64,000 bases of DNA from Archegozetes longisetosus (Eukaryota; Arthropoda; Arachnida; Sarcoptiformes; Trhypochthoniidae): assembly GCA_018873245.2 (NCBI GenBank), contig JAEMBT020000001.1, forward strand, positions 19,346,220 to 19,410,219, given 5' to 3'. Shown in pieces: positions 1-13,119 of the stretch (its first letter is position 1; each line of letters begins with the position of its first letter). A model generated the notes under the pieces. The model saw only the letters and a program-made list of their open reading frames with translations, ran no database searches and was not told the origin of the DNA. A program made the translations under genes and the position numbers.

Positions 1-85
1 CCGAAAGATATTTGATTTTTATTTAAGTTTAAATACAATAATAGGAATGAAAAATAATATCGTATAAAGAAAACCAGATATTTAT
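1..85 (-). pseudogene. 5' end of a decayed clip-domain serine protease (S0)
   Basis: The first ~85 bases on the minus strand align with the signal-peptide exon of the serine proteases at 18105 and 25908. The position of the start codon reads ATA instead of ATG (83-85). One T is missing from a T run downstream, so the frame leaves the signal peptide and meets a stop. This is a third copy of the serine protease, cut by the window edge and probably dead. It sits directly downstream of cysteine protease C1, as S1 follows C2 and S2 follows C3. An alternative upstream start outside this alignment cannot be excluded. Confidence 0.6.
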
Positions 86-333
86 AGCTGTTTTAGACAA
101 ACTGAACAACAAAAAAATTTTATCGCTGAATATGATACCGATAATATACTGGAATTTCTTTTTGTTGTTTAATTAAAATAGTATTCATTAAAATAAACAA
201 ATTCTGACACTTCTACAATAGTTTTGAAGACATTTTTTTGATGCGATTTAGATATGAATAAAAAATTTTCAGAGCTCATAGTTATTAGACATTAAATGCA
301 CGTTCGCTTTTCTTTCACGTGGGATTTTAAAGA

Positions 334-2265
334 TCAGTTTAGTTTTAGATAACTGAGATTGGTGTTGACTCCACACATATTACTTCCTCTAGCCAGGTAT
401 AAATATCCGTCGACGCCCCAATCTGTGCCCCAACTGTTTTTTATGATCTATGGTTGGTAAATTTTAAAACTCTTATTACTTCTTATTTTTCACTTCGAAA
501 GATGTTTATATGATTTAACGATATGACTTTAAAGTCTTGAGAGATCATTCTATACAAAAAATTTGAAACTTTTCTCTAGATCATTTTTAACATTCAGTAC
601 GAGAAAGTTTTTTAGAGGTTTAACTAAAAAGATTCTATATAGAAAAATTTTGAGTGTATGGGACAATCTTCAGACAGATATTTTGAGAATCAATCTGAAA
701 ATGGTGGGAAATTTTGTGGATTTAACATAATGTATATTACCCAATAGTCTATGCCATTAACAGTATTCCACCCAACTAAGGCTACATCATGGTTCAAATC
801 ATTTGGATTAGTATCGCAACTGCTGTCATCGAAATATCCACTATCATATAGAGACAATTCGACCATATCTGCGTTTATAGACACAGCCACTGGTCCGTTA
901 TCGCGGACATAGGTCATTATCTGCTGGTCTGTCAGGATATTGGTTTGAGTGTATTCTTGAGGAGTACCATAATTATAAATATAAGTTCCACCTTTGCTGC
1001 AATAACTAATACTGTTCGGTGGAATAACCGTTGGTGTCACCGTACACGTATAATTCTTAAGGAATCAAAAATGAATTATTCGTCAATAAACAAATAAAAT
1101 ATTCGGAACATTAACATTAGTTATATTCTAAATACTTGTTCAGTGGTTGTATAGGGCACTGAAGCCTCAGAACTTAAACCATTACTTATGATATAGTCAT
1201 AAGCATTGTTAAAGTTGCCGCCTGTATCACATCCTGTTGTTCCAGGATTGACGCAGTTCATCAATTCTTGTTCACTCAAATCAAGTAATTGTCCTTTTCT
1301 AATCAAGTACTGACTCTCAAGTGTAGCCACAGCTGCAAATGCCCAACAACTGCCACATGGACTCTGATTTTTGACTGGTGTCACATCGTTTACGCCGTTT
1401 ATATTTCTCCAGTCAAATGACGACGGAAGTGGACTTGTATCTACGGGTTGACACTGAGAATCAGGTAATGCATCACGTCTTCGACGACCACTACCACTAT
1501 TTGCAACCTTTACTGGATGTCGTGCTCCCAAAAGTCTGCTGTATTCTTCCGGACTCTAATGTTAGATAATATATTGATTAATATTAATTCAGATAAAATC
1601 GCTAATTATCATGAGTCTGACTCCGATTTTTTGTTCTTAATGAGTTATTACGACTAACAAATTAATGTCAGAAGTAGGTCATAAGTTATATTAAAATCAT
1701 GTAAGTTCATGTATCAATATTTCTGAGAAATTCATATTTTTGATTAATGAAATTCGCACAATACTTACCTTATCTGCTATTGAAGTCAATCCTAATTTGT
1801 AGTTAGGGTTTGAATCTTTCGAACTAATTATATTCCTGGCGATCACTTCAAGAGAATTGAACAGATTTTGTTTTCGTTGTTTTTCTTCTCCTTTGCTATA
1901 TTTTACTTTATGTTTGGCCTTTAATCAGTTGTATAAAATAGTAACATTTTAATGATTTTGTCAGAAAATTTTGTAATTTTTACCGAAAATCGATTGAAAA
2001 CGTCGTCAATACTAAAGTTGAACGGATTCAGAGGATTCCCATCAAAACCCAATGGATCGAAGGTTTTGAAATTAAAGATGTCAGAAATGTCGAATCCTGG
2101 TGGAATGACCAAACTTTTGAAGGGTATGCCAATTTTTTTAATCCTATCTTGTATTTCATCGTCGAGATCTTCGAAGATCCTACCGAAAAGACCAGCAATT
2201 CCACCTAATTGTGCGGAACTATAATGGTAGGTAATTATTAGAATGAATAAAGTGAATAATTTCAT
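334..2265 (-). CDS. Secreted papain-like (C1A) cysteine protease, copy C1
   Basis: Five exons with GT/AG borders, all phase 0: 1984-2265, 1769-1918, 1136-1555, 741-1055, 334-447; predicted 426 residues. Order: signal peptide (1-18), a ~65-residue extension unlike ordinary cathepsin L, an I29-type inhibitor prodomain (~90-155, ERFNIN-like, ending [13 protein letters not shown]), a tetrabasic RRRR at 168-171, then the peptidase. The oxyanion Gln208, catalytic Cys214 (CGSCWAF), His373 and Asn393 (KNSWG) are all present, so an active endopeptidase is expected. A TATAAAA box lies 51 nt upstream. Closest relatives in the window are C3, then C2. It resembles the group 1 mite allergen/cathepsin L class; the substrate is unknown. 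Confidence 0.88.
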
Positions 2266-2315
2266 TATTGAAAGTTCAATTCAGTCTAGCTTAAAACCCC
2301 AAAGCTTTCAACTTC

Positions 2316-2322
2316 TTTTATA
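2316..2322 (-). promoter_or_regulatory. TATA box of C1
   Basis: TATAAAA on the minus strand, 51 nt before the C1 start codon. Boxes of the same sequence stand 63, 63 and 73 nt before C2, C3 and C4. The 5' flank from here to ~2480 is nearly the same as that of C3. Confidence 0.65.
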
Positions 2323-3061
2323 CTTTTCCAAATTTTAATTTGAAACTGACGTCTGAACATATTCCAAATCAATTTGATTGACAATTGATTATCTATTTTT
2401 AATTCATTTGTTTATGGAACAATAAGCTTTGCATCGATTGTGCTCGTGATCTGGTCCTAAACACATTTGCAAACATTAAACTTATTTTTAAAAACCGGAA
2501 AAACTTCTAATTTAGTTTAAATTTTTGATTACTAATAAAATATAAGCTTTTCAAGGTTTGGATCTGAAAAAAAATTGAGTCAAATGCTATTAATGAGCAA
2601 TTCATAAAATGTGCACTAAATTGTCAATTATTATTAATCTGAGTGAAGCATCACATGTTTGAAACATCAATTTTGAATGAGACGTTTAAAAAAATTACAA
2701 GATTTTGACACAAAAATATTCTAAACTATTAAATTTAAAAGCTATCTGAATATCTTATAGTTTTTGGTTAAGTACGAAATCCAAAAAATTACTAAATAAT
2801 TAGTAGATAGAAAAATAACGTTCAAATTAGTAGATACTTACAAATATTTAGTTATACTATTAGAAACAATGGTTCAATTTCCTTTTTAATGACTTTGGAG
2901 GCCCTTTAAATGTTTTGATATTATTTTGTGTTGAAGGTTTAGCTAATATTTTGATTGAAAAGATTAGTAGAATAAAATTTGAGGGCGCATCGCGACGTTA
3001 CTCTCCACAATACATAACCGATTAACACATTACCGTTCATTAACAGTAGCGCACACGAAAT

Positions 3062-3404
3062 TGACATGACCCAAATTATTTATCTGTCCTAAATTAGTGA
3101 CCATTCCTAAATCCTTGACCTGTCCTAAAAATCTTTGTACTTAACTATAATTTCTAACCATAAAAGTATGTGATGGTCAATTTGATGATTTTTTGTAAAC
3201 AAAATCTGTTGGTATATAAAGACCAGGCTTTTGAGCTCTAGGATACACTCTTCTCTTGTTGTGGTCAAGAGTGACAAATGAGTGAAAAGCCTTTGTGGAC
3301 TCTTACACATAAGTTAATGTCTCATGTTAAGTGTTTTACTTTCTTTATATTAAATAAAGTATATTTTAAAGAAAAATGTTTAATCACTCATTAGGATCGT
3401 GACA
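3062..3404 (+). repeat. 5' LTR of element A
   Basis: Begins TGACATGACC and ends GTGACA (TG...CA). It contains a TATATAA box at 3213-3219 and an AATAAA signal near 3352. The left edge is set by the point where homology to the C3 upstream region ends. No second copy was found in the window. Confidence 0.65.
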
Positions 3405-3408
3405 ATTT

Positions 3409-3426
3409 TGGTGTCAAGAGTGGGGT
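3409..3426 (+). other. Primer-binding site of element A (tRNA-Leu-like)
   Basis: TGGTGTCAAGAGTGGGGT lies 4 nt after the LTR. Its complement ends TGACACCA and resembles the 3' end of eukaryotic tRNA-Leu, with mismatches. The tRNA identity is from memory of tRNA sequences. Confidence 0.5.
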
Positions 3427-3683
3427 AGATCGCAGCAAATCATAAATTATTGTGGCCCTGAAGAGTTGATTGAAAATTGGCTGAAGATCGATTGTGAATA
3501 TCCCAATAGGGGTAACACTGAACTACGCTTTCACTTAAGGTTTTGGCAACTTTTTGAGGTTTGAAATTTAAATTTAAGAGTATATTTATTTGAGAAAGTA
3601 TGTTTTTGGTATATGCGCGTTGTTGCATTCTGAAGTTCAATTAAATTTTGTACATTAAATCGTAATTAAACCAAATCTGAACA

Positions 3684-5560
3684 ATGTCAGAAGGTGAAGA
3701 AGTAGCAGTTTCTCTAACTGCTAAAGCAATTTCTGATGTAAGCCAAAGCTTAACTAACAATTTAATTTCTATCCGTCAACATTTTATAAATGCTTTTGAG
3801 GGTAAGAAATGTGAGGATCCGCTGAAGTTCTTAAGACGATTTGAAATGGCTGCAAAATCTTTGAAATGTGATGATGAAATAAAGATGAATAAGTTTCCCC
3901 ATTATTAATCAGGAGATGCAGAAACTTGGCATTATGTTTATGTTGAATGTTTAGCTAAAAATAAAGAATGAGATTTGTTACTGCAACCGCCTGCAAATTA
4001 TGCTGATTTAAAAGATAGATTTCTGAAACATTTCGTAAGAGAGGATTATAAGACATATTTGATGAATTAAGTAAGGGATAGAATGCAAAAACAAGATGAG
4101 ACAATCATTAGTTACATAACTGAAATACAGGCTCTATTTCATGATATAGATGAAAAGATGAGTCAGGAGCAGATTATATCCAATATACAGTAGTTTAAGA
4201 AATAGATGACCTTCTGTCGCATTAAATTAAAAACAAATTTTGTCGCGGATTAAAATATTTTAAAGAGACAGAAAGGATTAGGATTAAGTCTCAAGGCGAT
4301 GCTTTATCAATACGCATACAATTTATTAAAATCCAATCAGTTTAAGAAAAGCTATTCATTAAAATTGTTCAAACACATCATCTTAAACAATATCAAATAA
4401 GCACCTTACACTTCTGGTCAGTCGGCGAACGATCGCCGACCGTAATTTCGCGGAAAACAGGAATACCACTCTTAACTGTGAAGCGGAATATGAAAAAACT
4501 AAAGAAATCGGGTAATTTGGCTAGAAAAGCCGGCGGAGGACGAAAGAGGAAAATTACAGAAGCAAATGCTATAGCCGTAGGTCAGTATTTAAGGCGAAAT
4601 AAAAAATTAACGACCAAAGATATCGCGATGAAACTCGGTAAGGAGAGAGCCCTAAAGGTATCTCACGTGACCGTATTTAATCATTTAAGAAGAATGAATT
4701 ATAAGAGTGTCCTCCTGAAACAGACGCCGATGCTTACCGATGACCATAAACGTAAACGCGTCGAATGGGCTCAAAAACATTTACGCACCAATTTCACTTA
4801 AACAGTGTTTTCAGATGAAACATCATATCAACTCTTTTGAAACACAATAAGAAGATGGTCAAAACACGCCGAAAATGAAAGAAAAAGAGTTCCAAAAGAC
4901 AAAAAAAGTTCACGTTTGGGGTGCTTTTAGTGCTAAAGGTTTGGTCGGTATTCATTCTTTTACTACAATTATGAACGCAAATTACTACTTTGAATTCTTG
5001 ACAATCATCTTATGGGTGCGAAGGAACAGTTTGGTAGTGAATGGACACTGCAACAGGACAATGATCCGAAACACAACGCAAAAGTGACCAAAAAGTACCT
5101 TTCGGATAATCGGGTCAACGTCATGGACCGGCCGAGTAATAGTCCCGATTTAAACCCCATAGAAAACCTATGGAGTATCATTAAGAGTCCCGTTGAAAAG
5201 CGAAAGCCTAAAAATATAAAGGAATTGGACACTTTTGTACGAAGAATGGCACAACATTGATCTCCAAATTAAAAGTAATTTGGTACGTTCAATGAAAGAT
5301 CGCTTAATCGCAGTTATTGAAGCAAATGGTAAACGTATTGAATATTAACCCATATTATCTGATAATTTGACAATTAATGAATAAATCTAAATGATTGATT
5401 TAGAAATTTGTGTACCTTAATTATGATTAACTGGCGAAATTAAGAGGGTCATTTATTTCTTAAACTACTGTATATTCAGGTATGGATCCTGATGTCAAAG
5501 CTTATATTGAGATGTCCTAAAGTTTACTTCTAAGCTTTATCCTAAGTTTAAACAAATGGA
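3684..5560 (+). pseudogene. Element A gag, N-terminal part, broken
   Basis: An open 74-residue start (3684-3908) carries the opening of a retrotransposon gag (a frame ending LKFLRRFEMAAKSL then KMNKFPHY), comparable to gag of element B (WLREFEYHA, KLRKFPTYL). After a stop at 3906 the frame can be followed with further stops to 4187. It is split by a Tc1-type transposon and resumes at 5473 with the reading SGMDPDVKAY. It is a dead remnant. Confidence 0.7.
4188..5470 (+). mobile_element. Tc1-like transposon inserted in element A gag
   Basis: Inverted ends start CAGTAGTTTAAGAAATA on both sides, matching over ~30 nt with few differences, and are flanked by TA. Broken transposase pieces lie inside: a helix-turn-helix region (4478-4801, GRKRKITEANA...), a middle part (4875-5087), and a catalytic part (5012-5260) with QQDNDPKHNA and SPDLNPIENLW, the D and E blocks of a DD34E Tc1 transposase. 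Frameshifts near 4800, 4870 and 5010 make it non-autonomous. It interrupts gag, so it came in after element A. Confidence 0.88.
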
Positions 5561-5856
5561 AATTTTCCACTCTTAATCTTGTTTACTACTACTATAATTT
5601 GACCACTGCTTTTAATCCTATTATCAATGTATAAACAAATAAACCTTTACCCAAATATATAAGGATAGAAATTTCAATCTAAGAGTCAGTCTATTTTTGA
5701 ATTTTACACACACGACAACTAAGTCTATGTATTGTTTTACATATTAAAAATAAAATTAGTTTACTTCACACCAATAAAAGACACCTCAATATCATAATGT
5801 TAGAACCGAAAGATTTGGGTGATTTTGTTTCTTAAGCTAAAAGAGTTGAAAAAGCA

Positions 5857-6831
5857 TTGTCGGTAATGAAAAATTCAGATGGAAAAAGTAATTTTATCAT
5901 TGCGATTACCGTTGGAAGTGTGGATAATGAGAGAGACTATAAATCGCAAAATAACAATACGTTGTTTAGTGGAAATGATAATGCTACCAAAGTTATGAAT
6001 GAAATCTTGAGTACTTTGAAAGATTTGAAAGTTAATAAAAGGATTGATAGGAAAAATTATGGCTATGAAAATAGAATTTTATTTCAAAATAATAGGAACA
6101 ATAATTATGTGAAAAATATTTCAAAATATGAAAATGTTAAAAATGATAAAATTATATGTTATAATTGCAATGAAAAATGGCACATAAAGCGATTTTGTAA
6201 GAAACCAATGAATCAAAATAATAAGAGTAATCAGAAAAATAAAATTAAGTATCGTGTAAATGCTATTGAAACAGAGGTGGTTGATGAAGCATCTGAAGAC
6301 AATGAGATAAGTGTTAATACTATCATTGCAAAAGTTTGTGATGAAAACAAAAATAGCGGTTATGTCAAAATTGATGCCAAGATTAATAATCATGTTAATG
6401 TTTCGGCAATGATTGATTGTGGATCAGCAATCAGTATAATACGAAAAGATATTGCATATAAATGTAATTTGCAAATTGAAAAATATTCAGGCACAAAATT
6501 TTATTCAGTATCAGGAAATAACTTGAGATTCATTGGAAAAATTAATGCAAATATTTCTGTAGTTTTTGGTAAAACCAAAAGAACAGTGCCATTGGAAATG
6601 TTAGTTTTAGATAAACTACTTGCTGAACTACTTTTAAGAAATGTTTTCAATAAAAAGGCTAAGCTCAAAATAAATTTTGGCGATCGTTCAGTTTCTTTTG
6701 GGAAATTGAAAAGCTTTGAAGAAAATAAAGCAAAAATACAACAAAGAAATGATAATAAAAGCTTTATGAAAACTGAAAACGATATTTTAAACATTAAAAA
6801 TGATCTCCAAATTTCCAAAAATAATTGTTGA
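5857..6831 (+). pseudogene. Element A gag C-terminus, zinc knuckle and protease
   Basis: One open frame of 324 codons without a clear native start. It holds a CCHC knuckle (CYNCNEKWHIKRFC, C-x2-C-x4-H-x4-C, with the usual Gly replaced) and a retroviral-type aspartic protease region, AMIDCGSAISII, where the expected D-T/S-G reads D-C-G. The protease runs on in the same frame to ELLLRNVF. A TGA at 6829 ends it, and the frame continues degenerate to ~7100. The altered active-site triad suggests an inactive protease. Confidence 0.75.
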
Positions 6832-7147
6832 AATAAAGAAAAGGTTGAAAAACCTAAATATATTCATTCTGCAGATAATTTTATTGCTCAGTCTGGAAGT
6901 TTAAAATTTGCAAAAGTAAATGCCAGTAATAAAAGTTTTGCCGATAATAAAATCTGCTATGATTTATGCGATACGTATGTTAAAAATGGTTTAGCATTGA
7001 AGAATTCACTAGTAAAATTTATTAAGGGAACAGCAGATGTAGAAATAGCTAACTTTAATTTTGAAGATAAAAGCATTCAAATTGGTGCTATACTAGGAAA
7101 CTGACTTTATTGAAGATAAATATTTTCCGCTGTTTGAGAATAGATTA

Positions 7148-9308
7148 ATGAAAAGTGCTAATTACATTTCTAACGTTGTTGAAAATGAAAGTGAAAATTC
7201 AGCTGAAATTAATAAAGTAGTTAAACACCATACATGTGATGATAAAGGAGAAAGTTTTGAGGTTATGGACATTTTAGGAAAAGATGTTAAAATAGCATCA
7301 CATTTAACAAATGAGCAAAATGGTGAACTCAAACAATTGATTGAGAAATTTTCAGACATTTTCTCTTTTGAGGATAAAATTGGATTATCAAATGCATTTG
7401 AACATAGAATAATAACAGAATGTAATCTACCTGTTAGTTGTGGTCCTGAGCGTGTATCATTTCAGCAAAGAGAATTAATTCAAACTGGAGTTAACAAGCT
7501 TTTAGCAAAAGGAATTATTAGAAAAAGTATGTCTCCGTGGAGCTCAAGAATAGTAATGGTACTAAAGAAAGATAATAGCATTAGAATGTGTATTGATTAT
7601 AGAGAACTGAATAAAATTACAAAAGTTGATAAGTATCCATTACCCAACATAGACGATTGCTTAAATGCAATTGGAAAATGTAATTATGCGACATCAATTG
7701 ATTTGAATATGGCTTATCACCAGAGAAACCCAAAATAGGTTAAAAATAGGTAAAATCATGAAATAGTGAAACAAACCCTCATACTAATTGTTCAAGTTTT
7801 CATCAGAAAACAATCAAATGACTAAACACTAAATGAATCGTTACTTTTAATACATATTAAGGTTTCAATACATTACTCACACATATGTCAAAAAATTTAA
7901 TTTATTATTTTAAGAAATGAATATCACTATTTAAAACACGTTTATTTATTTATTTACTTATGTAGTGTCATGTTATGCTTTTAAAATTTTTGTAAATTTT
8001 TATTCAAAGTTGAAAAAAACTTAAGAGATAACCAAAAACTACTCATTTGATAATTTTTTGATAAAAACTTGAACAATTAGTATGAGGGTTTGTTTCACTA
8101 TTTCATGATTTTACCTATTTTTAACCTATTTTGGGTTTCTCTGCTTATCACCAATTGATAATAGCGGATGAGGATATAGAAAATTCTGCATTTGTTACAA
8201 ACGATGGACTTTATGAATATGTGAGAATGCCTTATGGAAAGAAAAATGCTTCTGCTTCATTTCAAAGAACAATTGATATTACTCTAGCTGGACTTAAGTG
8301 GAAAGATGCATTATGCTTTCAAGATGGTGTAATAATTCATGCTGAAACATTTGAGTAGCATAAAAAAAGATTGGAGGTTTTGATTAGATTGAGAAATGCA
8401 AATTTTACTGCCAAATTGAAAATGTAAATTTGCTATGAATAAGCTAATATTTTTAGGACATGAATTAAGTTCAGATGGAATAAGACCTGATTATGAGAAA
8501 GTTAAAGTAATGATAAATTTTCCTGAACCTAAGAATGTAACTGAAATTAGAAGCTTCCTAGGCCTTACTGGGTACTATAGAGAACACATTAAAAATTATT
8601 CATTCATTGCGAAACTCTTAATAGACTTACTGAAAAAGGGTCAAGAATTTGACTTTAGCTTTTCTCAACTGATGGCTTTTGAAACATTGAAGAAAATCAT
8701 GAGCTCTTTACCAGCATTAGCATATTTTGATCCAAAGTTGAACACTCAGTTGAGAACTGATGCTTGTAATTATGGAATTGGATCTATTGTGGCTCAATTA
8801 CATCCCTCAGGATGGAAACCTATGGCTTATTAAAGCAGATTGTTAAAAGGTGCAGAAAAAAATACTGTATTTATGATTTAGAAATTTTGGCATCACAGAC
8901 TCATTGCAAAAATTCAGGTCAATTTTGGTAGGCATAAACTTTACATTAGTTACAGATAACTGTGCTGTTTGTTGTATTAAGAGAAAGAAAGATTTGTTCG
9001 GAAAATCTGCACATGCATTAATGATAATGCAAGAGTTTGACTTTGAAATAGTTTATAAAAATGGCAAAACTCATAAAGATGCTGATTGTTTATCTCGATG
9101 TGGATATTATGATAATACTGAAATTAGTAATGAAAATGTTTTAATGATTGAAAGTGCAACTTTGGATGAGATAAATATAATAGAATTTAAAAATGCACAA
9201 AGAAATGATAATTACTTGAAAAACATAATTGATAAAATTGAAAGTGAAGTTACATTCAGTAAGAGTGGATTTGGAAATTTACAAAGATATGCTTTATCGT
9301 CAAATTGA
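7148..9308 (+). pseudogene. Element A reverse transcriptase and RNase H, broken
   Basis: 7148-7720 encodes the N-terminal RT fingers (WSSRIVMVLKKDNSIRMCIDYREL, ...SIDLNMAYHQ). A MITE follows, then RT continues from 8152 (QLIIADEDIENSAF...) with the YxDD region degraded to FQDG, so the catalytic Asp pair is lost. 8435-8833 carries the RT thumb/connection and the start of RNase H; 8904-9308 carries the RNase H end (DADCLSRC). Several stops and frame changes occur. No extended block stands between protease and RT here, unlike element B. Confidence 0.8.
7721..8143. mobile_element. hAT-like MITE in element A RT
   Basis: 423 bp with ~85-bp inverted ends starting CAGAGAAACCCAAAATAGG. An 8-bp target duplication, CTTATCAC, stands at 7713-7720 and 8144-8151. 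There is no ORF. The 8-bp duplication and CAGAG start fit the hAT superfamily. It splits the RT reading at the same codon pair on both sides. Confidence 0.88.
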
Positions 9309-9488
9309 GACTCGTAGAGGTCCAAAAATTGTTCTATGTGTTCCAAATTCTTTGAGAAAATTTTATATTCATTGCATGACTGTCCTGTGAATGGTGGCCA
9401 TTTTGGAATAAAGAAAACTTATGATAAAGAATGAGATATTATTGGAAAAAGATGAAAAAGTATATTTACAACTATGTTAAGTCATGTC

Positions 9489-10238
9489 CAGAGTCTCTAC
9501 TTATTCGGAAATACGACTTTTTCCCTGTTTGTCAGAACCTTCGGAAACTATGAAATGAGCATAGATTATGCAAATACGATAAAATGAGCCCATATTTATG
9601 TTCCGAAAAATCCGAAATTCAATACTTTTAGTCAAATTTCCGAACTTTCTGAAATTTCCGATTTAAATCGGACATTTTACGAATACATCTTTACTGATAC
9701 ATTTTTAAAATCCGAAATTAAAGTTAAATTTCAGTATTAAAACTTTTTGATTAAGAAATAATAGCTTTTAAAGCTACTCAACCCTTTTTCTTAAAAAGTT
9801 AACATTCTAATCTTTGTTTTAATACTAGTATATTAATTGATTACCTTAGTCTCATGGGTATAGGAAATCTGTAGATAAGCAGGTGTTAGAGTTTTAAAAT
9901 ATTTGATTTAAAATTTCATTCATTTGGCACAATTGTGCGAATCAATGCAGTTGAGAGGTGTTTCAAGTAATTTTTACAAGATTTTTATATAAAGAAATTC
10001 TATCTGATAAACGTCAGAATATGACAAAAGCTACAATTGAACACTTGAATATAATCTGTTTTAATAATTTTTTGAGTAATGATAAGAATTCTATTAATTA
10101 ATTGATTTGTATTTTTTGAGTTTTCTTTGAATAAAATATAAATTTTTACTCCGAAACTTTAATCCGATATTTTTAGATTTTTAGTCCGAAAGTCCGACCG
10201 AAATTTTGAAGGATTAAATCCGAAAAAGTAGAGACTTT
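9489..10238. mobile_element. MITE in element A integrase (hAT-like)
   Basis: About 750 bp between direct repeats GTCATGTC at 9481-9488 and 10239-10246. Ends CAGAGTCTCTACTT and AAGTAGAGACTTT are near-perfect inverted repeats and continue as a poorly matched TCCGAAA-rich arm. There is no ORF. The 8-bp duplication fits hAT, but family assignment is weak. Confidence 0.75.
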
Positions 10239-11299
10239 GTCATGTCATAAATGCCAAGCAAAGAAACAATTAAATCTCAAACCCGCAGGTTTATTGCAAC
10301 CAATTATAACAAGTGGTATATTTGAAGTTTGCGCTATAGAAATTTTAGGGCCTATACATAAAGCTTCGTCTGGAAATTATAATATAATTGTTTTCACATG
10401 TCTATTCTCTAAGTATGCTATATGTAAGTCAATTAGAAATACTAATCAGGAAACGGTCGCAAAATTTCTATTTTATGATGTTATCTGTGTTTATGGAGTA
10501 TTTCAAAAACTATTAAGCGATAGAGGATTATGCTTTTTAGGAAGTCATTATTGAATTTAACAAACTATTTAAAATTCATAAGATAAATACTACTTCCTTT
10601 CATCCTCAAACTAATGGCACTACAGAACATTTTAATTCTACTTTAATAAACTCGTTAAGTATGGTTAAAAATAAAGAGCAGAGCAATTGGGACAAATTTG
10701 TAAGTGCATCCGTATTTGCATATAACATTATTGATGTATGCAGAAAGAAAATAAGGACTAAATATTTTATTACATTTGAATTCAATGAAAAACTTATCAA
10801 TGGGATGACTAATATAGAGTACTTACATATTACTAAAATACTTGAAGTAGCTCTGAACTTTAGGTCAAAAAAAAATGTTGGAAAAAAAGGACAGATCTTT
10901 TAGGGAGACACGTAAGTGGCAGATAGAAACCATTTTTGTTGTAAAAAAAAGAGTCTGAGATATAAGTTCAATTTGTATATAATTTACAAGATTTAATGAA
11001 ATAAAATTTTATGTAAATTGAATCCCAATCCAAGTTTTTTTTGTGAATAGATTTAGTTTTGTTATTTGAGTGAATTAAATGTTATTTAGTTGTAATCTTA
11101 ATTAAGACTATAGCTTTTAATAGCTATAATTGAAACGTGTTGACGTTGGACACAGAACAGGGGTTACGGAAACAAATTAAGCATAGTTCTCCATCGTTGG
11201 CACGGATCATTAGTAAGCATGAAAATTCTAAATTCTCACCATATGAGATTATGTTTGGCCGTGAATCAAATTTGTTGATTGATATCAATTTGCAATTAC

Positions 11300-11908
11300 C
11301 AAACGGCGGATTTTAAGCACGTTAAAATTTCTAAAAAAAGTTCTTAAAAAAGCACAAAAATACTTTGAAATAAGCATGTTTTATTTGTGTTTTCCTAAGA
11401 ATTATATTATATACTTGTATATATATTATATAATATTATATATTATAATATATTAAGAATGTAAAACAACAATTAATGTTGTCTTTACCGTTATAATTCA
11501 ATATTAATACAGATTTAAGGTTTTTTAGATTCATTTAAAATTAAAGTTTCAGTATTTTAAAAACTAGAGTAAGCCTTTCTATTAAATGACTAAAGCTTTT
11601 ACTCAAAATTAACTGAGTTACTCGTGATTGAAATCTTTCAAATCTATAGATAAAAATTTGCGGAAAGCATTGCACAAATTATTATGAGAAATAGTTCAAA
11701 GACCTTCAAATCTCCATAGAATAGTTTGAATTTCAATTTCTGAGAAAAATATTTGGCCGAATAAGCTTATAATAATAAGGATTACAACTAAATATTTAAG
11801 ATTAAGTACTAAAACTCTGAAGTGTTAGAATAAGCAAGCACGAGTTCAAAATGCACTTTTTAAGTAAAAAAGCAAGCAAGTAAGTAAAAAATTATTTTCC
11901 GCCGTTTG
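11300..11908. mobile_element. hAT-like MITE in element A integrase C-terminus
   Basis: 609 bp with terminal repeats CAAACGGCGGA and TCCGCCGTTTG, flanked by an 8-bp duplication GCAATTAC (11292-11299 and 11909-11916). It has no ORF and a very AT-rich centre with a TATATAATATTATA stretch. Confidence 0.82.
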
Positions 11909-12524
11909 GCAATTACCATCTATGGGTATTGATAATACACAAAATTATGCTCAGAGTTTGTTTGAATGGATGAGAAGAACAATTGAAATAGTTACAGATA
12001 ATCTAAATAAAGCTCATAAAAGAGACGAAAAATATTATAATGTTAAAAGAAGAGAAGAAAGTTTTGAGATAGGAGAGAAGGTACTAGTTTATTACCCTGT
12101 TTCAGAGGTTGGACTTTCTGCTAAATTAATTCCTAAATGGAGGGGTCCTTTCGAAGTTATTTCAAGAGTCACACCCTTAATATATACAATAAAAGTTGAT
12201 TCTAAGAAGAAAGTTCATGATAATGTACATGTTAGCAGAATTAAGCATTATTTTGATAGAGGAGATATTCAGTCTGAAAATGAATGTCATTCTGAAAAGA
12301 ATGAGTGAGAGTAGTTCTGGATTAGAAAGTGCTAGTAGAACGAAGAAAGTTAAACCTTATCGCAAGACTCTACCTTAAGATAGAGATCTAGAGAAAGTTG
12401 AAAAATCAACAGATTTGAATAATATAGAGATGAATGATTGTGAAAATGAAATTTTTACGTCTGATGGTTCTTCAGCTGAAGAATATACCATACAGAAACA
12501 ATCGGATAGTGAGAGCGAATAGGG

Positions 12525-13119
12525 TAAATCCGGGCTAATGGGTCTAAAGGGGTTCCCGACCCCCCACCTCCAAGTGTAATACATCATTGGATTCAGTTCG
12601 TCGAGCTGAACACTTTGATACCACACTTGACTACTTACAACCAGAATCTGCCCACTTCTGGCCACTAAGACCTAACCCCCTCGAAAATGGGTAAACCTGG
12701 CTTTACCAAGTTGTCACCCAAGCCAAGCCTGATTTAAACTAAGGTATAATAGGTTAGGTCGCTTCGCGACCTAACTTATTCTCCCCCAGTTTATATCAGG
12801 CTTGTTTGGGTTACGACTCGAGAATCCAGGTTTATCCATTACGAGGTACTAAACAAAAAATGATGGAAATCTCGAGAACTACTTGTGATAATTGATCAAG
12901 TGAGGTATCAAAATGCTCAGTTCGATGTCCTGAGTCCAATGATATATCTCTTGGTGAGGTCAGCCACTCCCGTCGGGAGTTGTCCAGAAGTGGTCAGGTT
13001 CGGAACAGAAGTGGTCAAGTATGGTATCGAAATGTTCAGCTTGACGAACTGAATCTAATGATATATCACACTAGGGGGTTGGGGGTCGGGAACTCCTTTA
13101 GACCCATTAGCCCGGATTC
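12525..13119. mobile_element. Foldback element between element A integrase and env
   Basis: Long inverted arms start AGGGTAAATCCGGGCTAATG on the left and are matched on the right by CATTAGCCCGGATTCACCC. Homology runs ~150 bp into each arm, through a segment like TTCAGTTCGTCGAGCTGAAC. A direct repeat AGCGAAT flanks it. The centre has a perfect hairpin around TTAGGTCGCTTCGCGACCTAA (~12753-12775). There is no real ORF; open frames here are chance readings. Confidence 0.78.

Larger units (their letters stand above)
9309..12308 (+). pseudogene. Element A integrase, broken
   Basis: Pieces in order: zinc-binding N-terminus (9309-9488, degenerate), continuing after a MITE at 10239 with CHKCQAKKQLNLKPAG and the catalytic core (10237-10554, FEVCAIEILGPIHKASSGNYNIIV). 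A second core part follows (10555-10903, FHPQTNGTTEHF in shifted frames). Around 11230-11299 there is a run read as ENSKFSPYEIMFGRESN. After another MITE, a C-terminal domain lies at 11922-12308 with KWRGPFEVISRVTPLIYTI (GPY/F-type) and NVHVSRIKHY. It is a dead copy. Confidence 0.75.

Noticed and set aside
1952-2224. Plus-strand open frames opposite the first exons of C1, C2 and C3
   Set aside because: Mirror of the conserved N-terminal exon; conservation is explained by the minus-strand protein.
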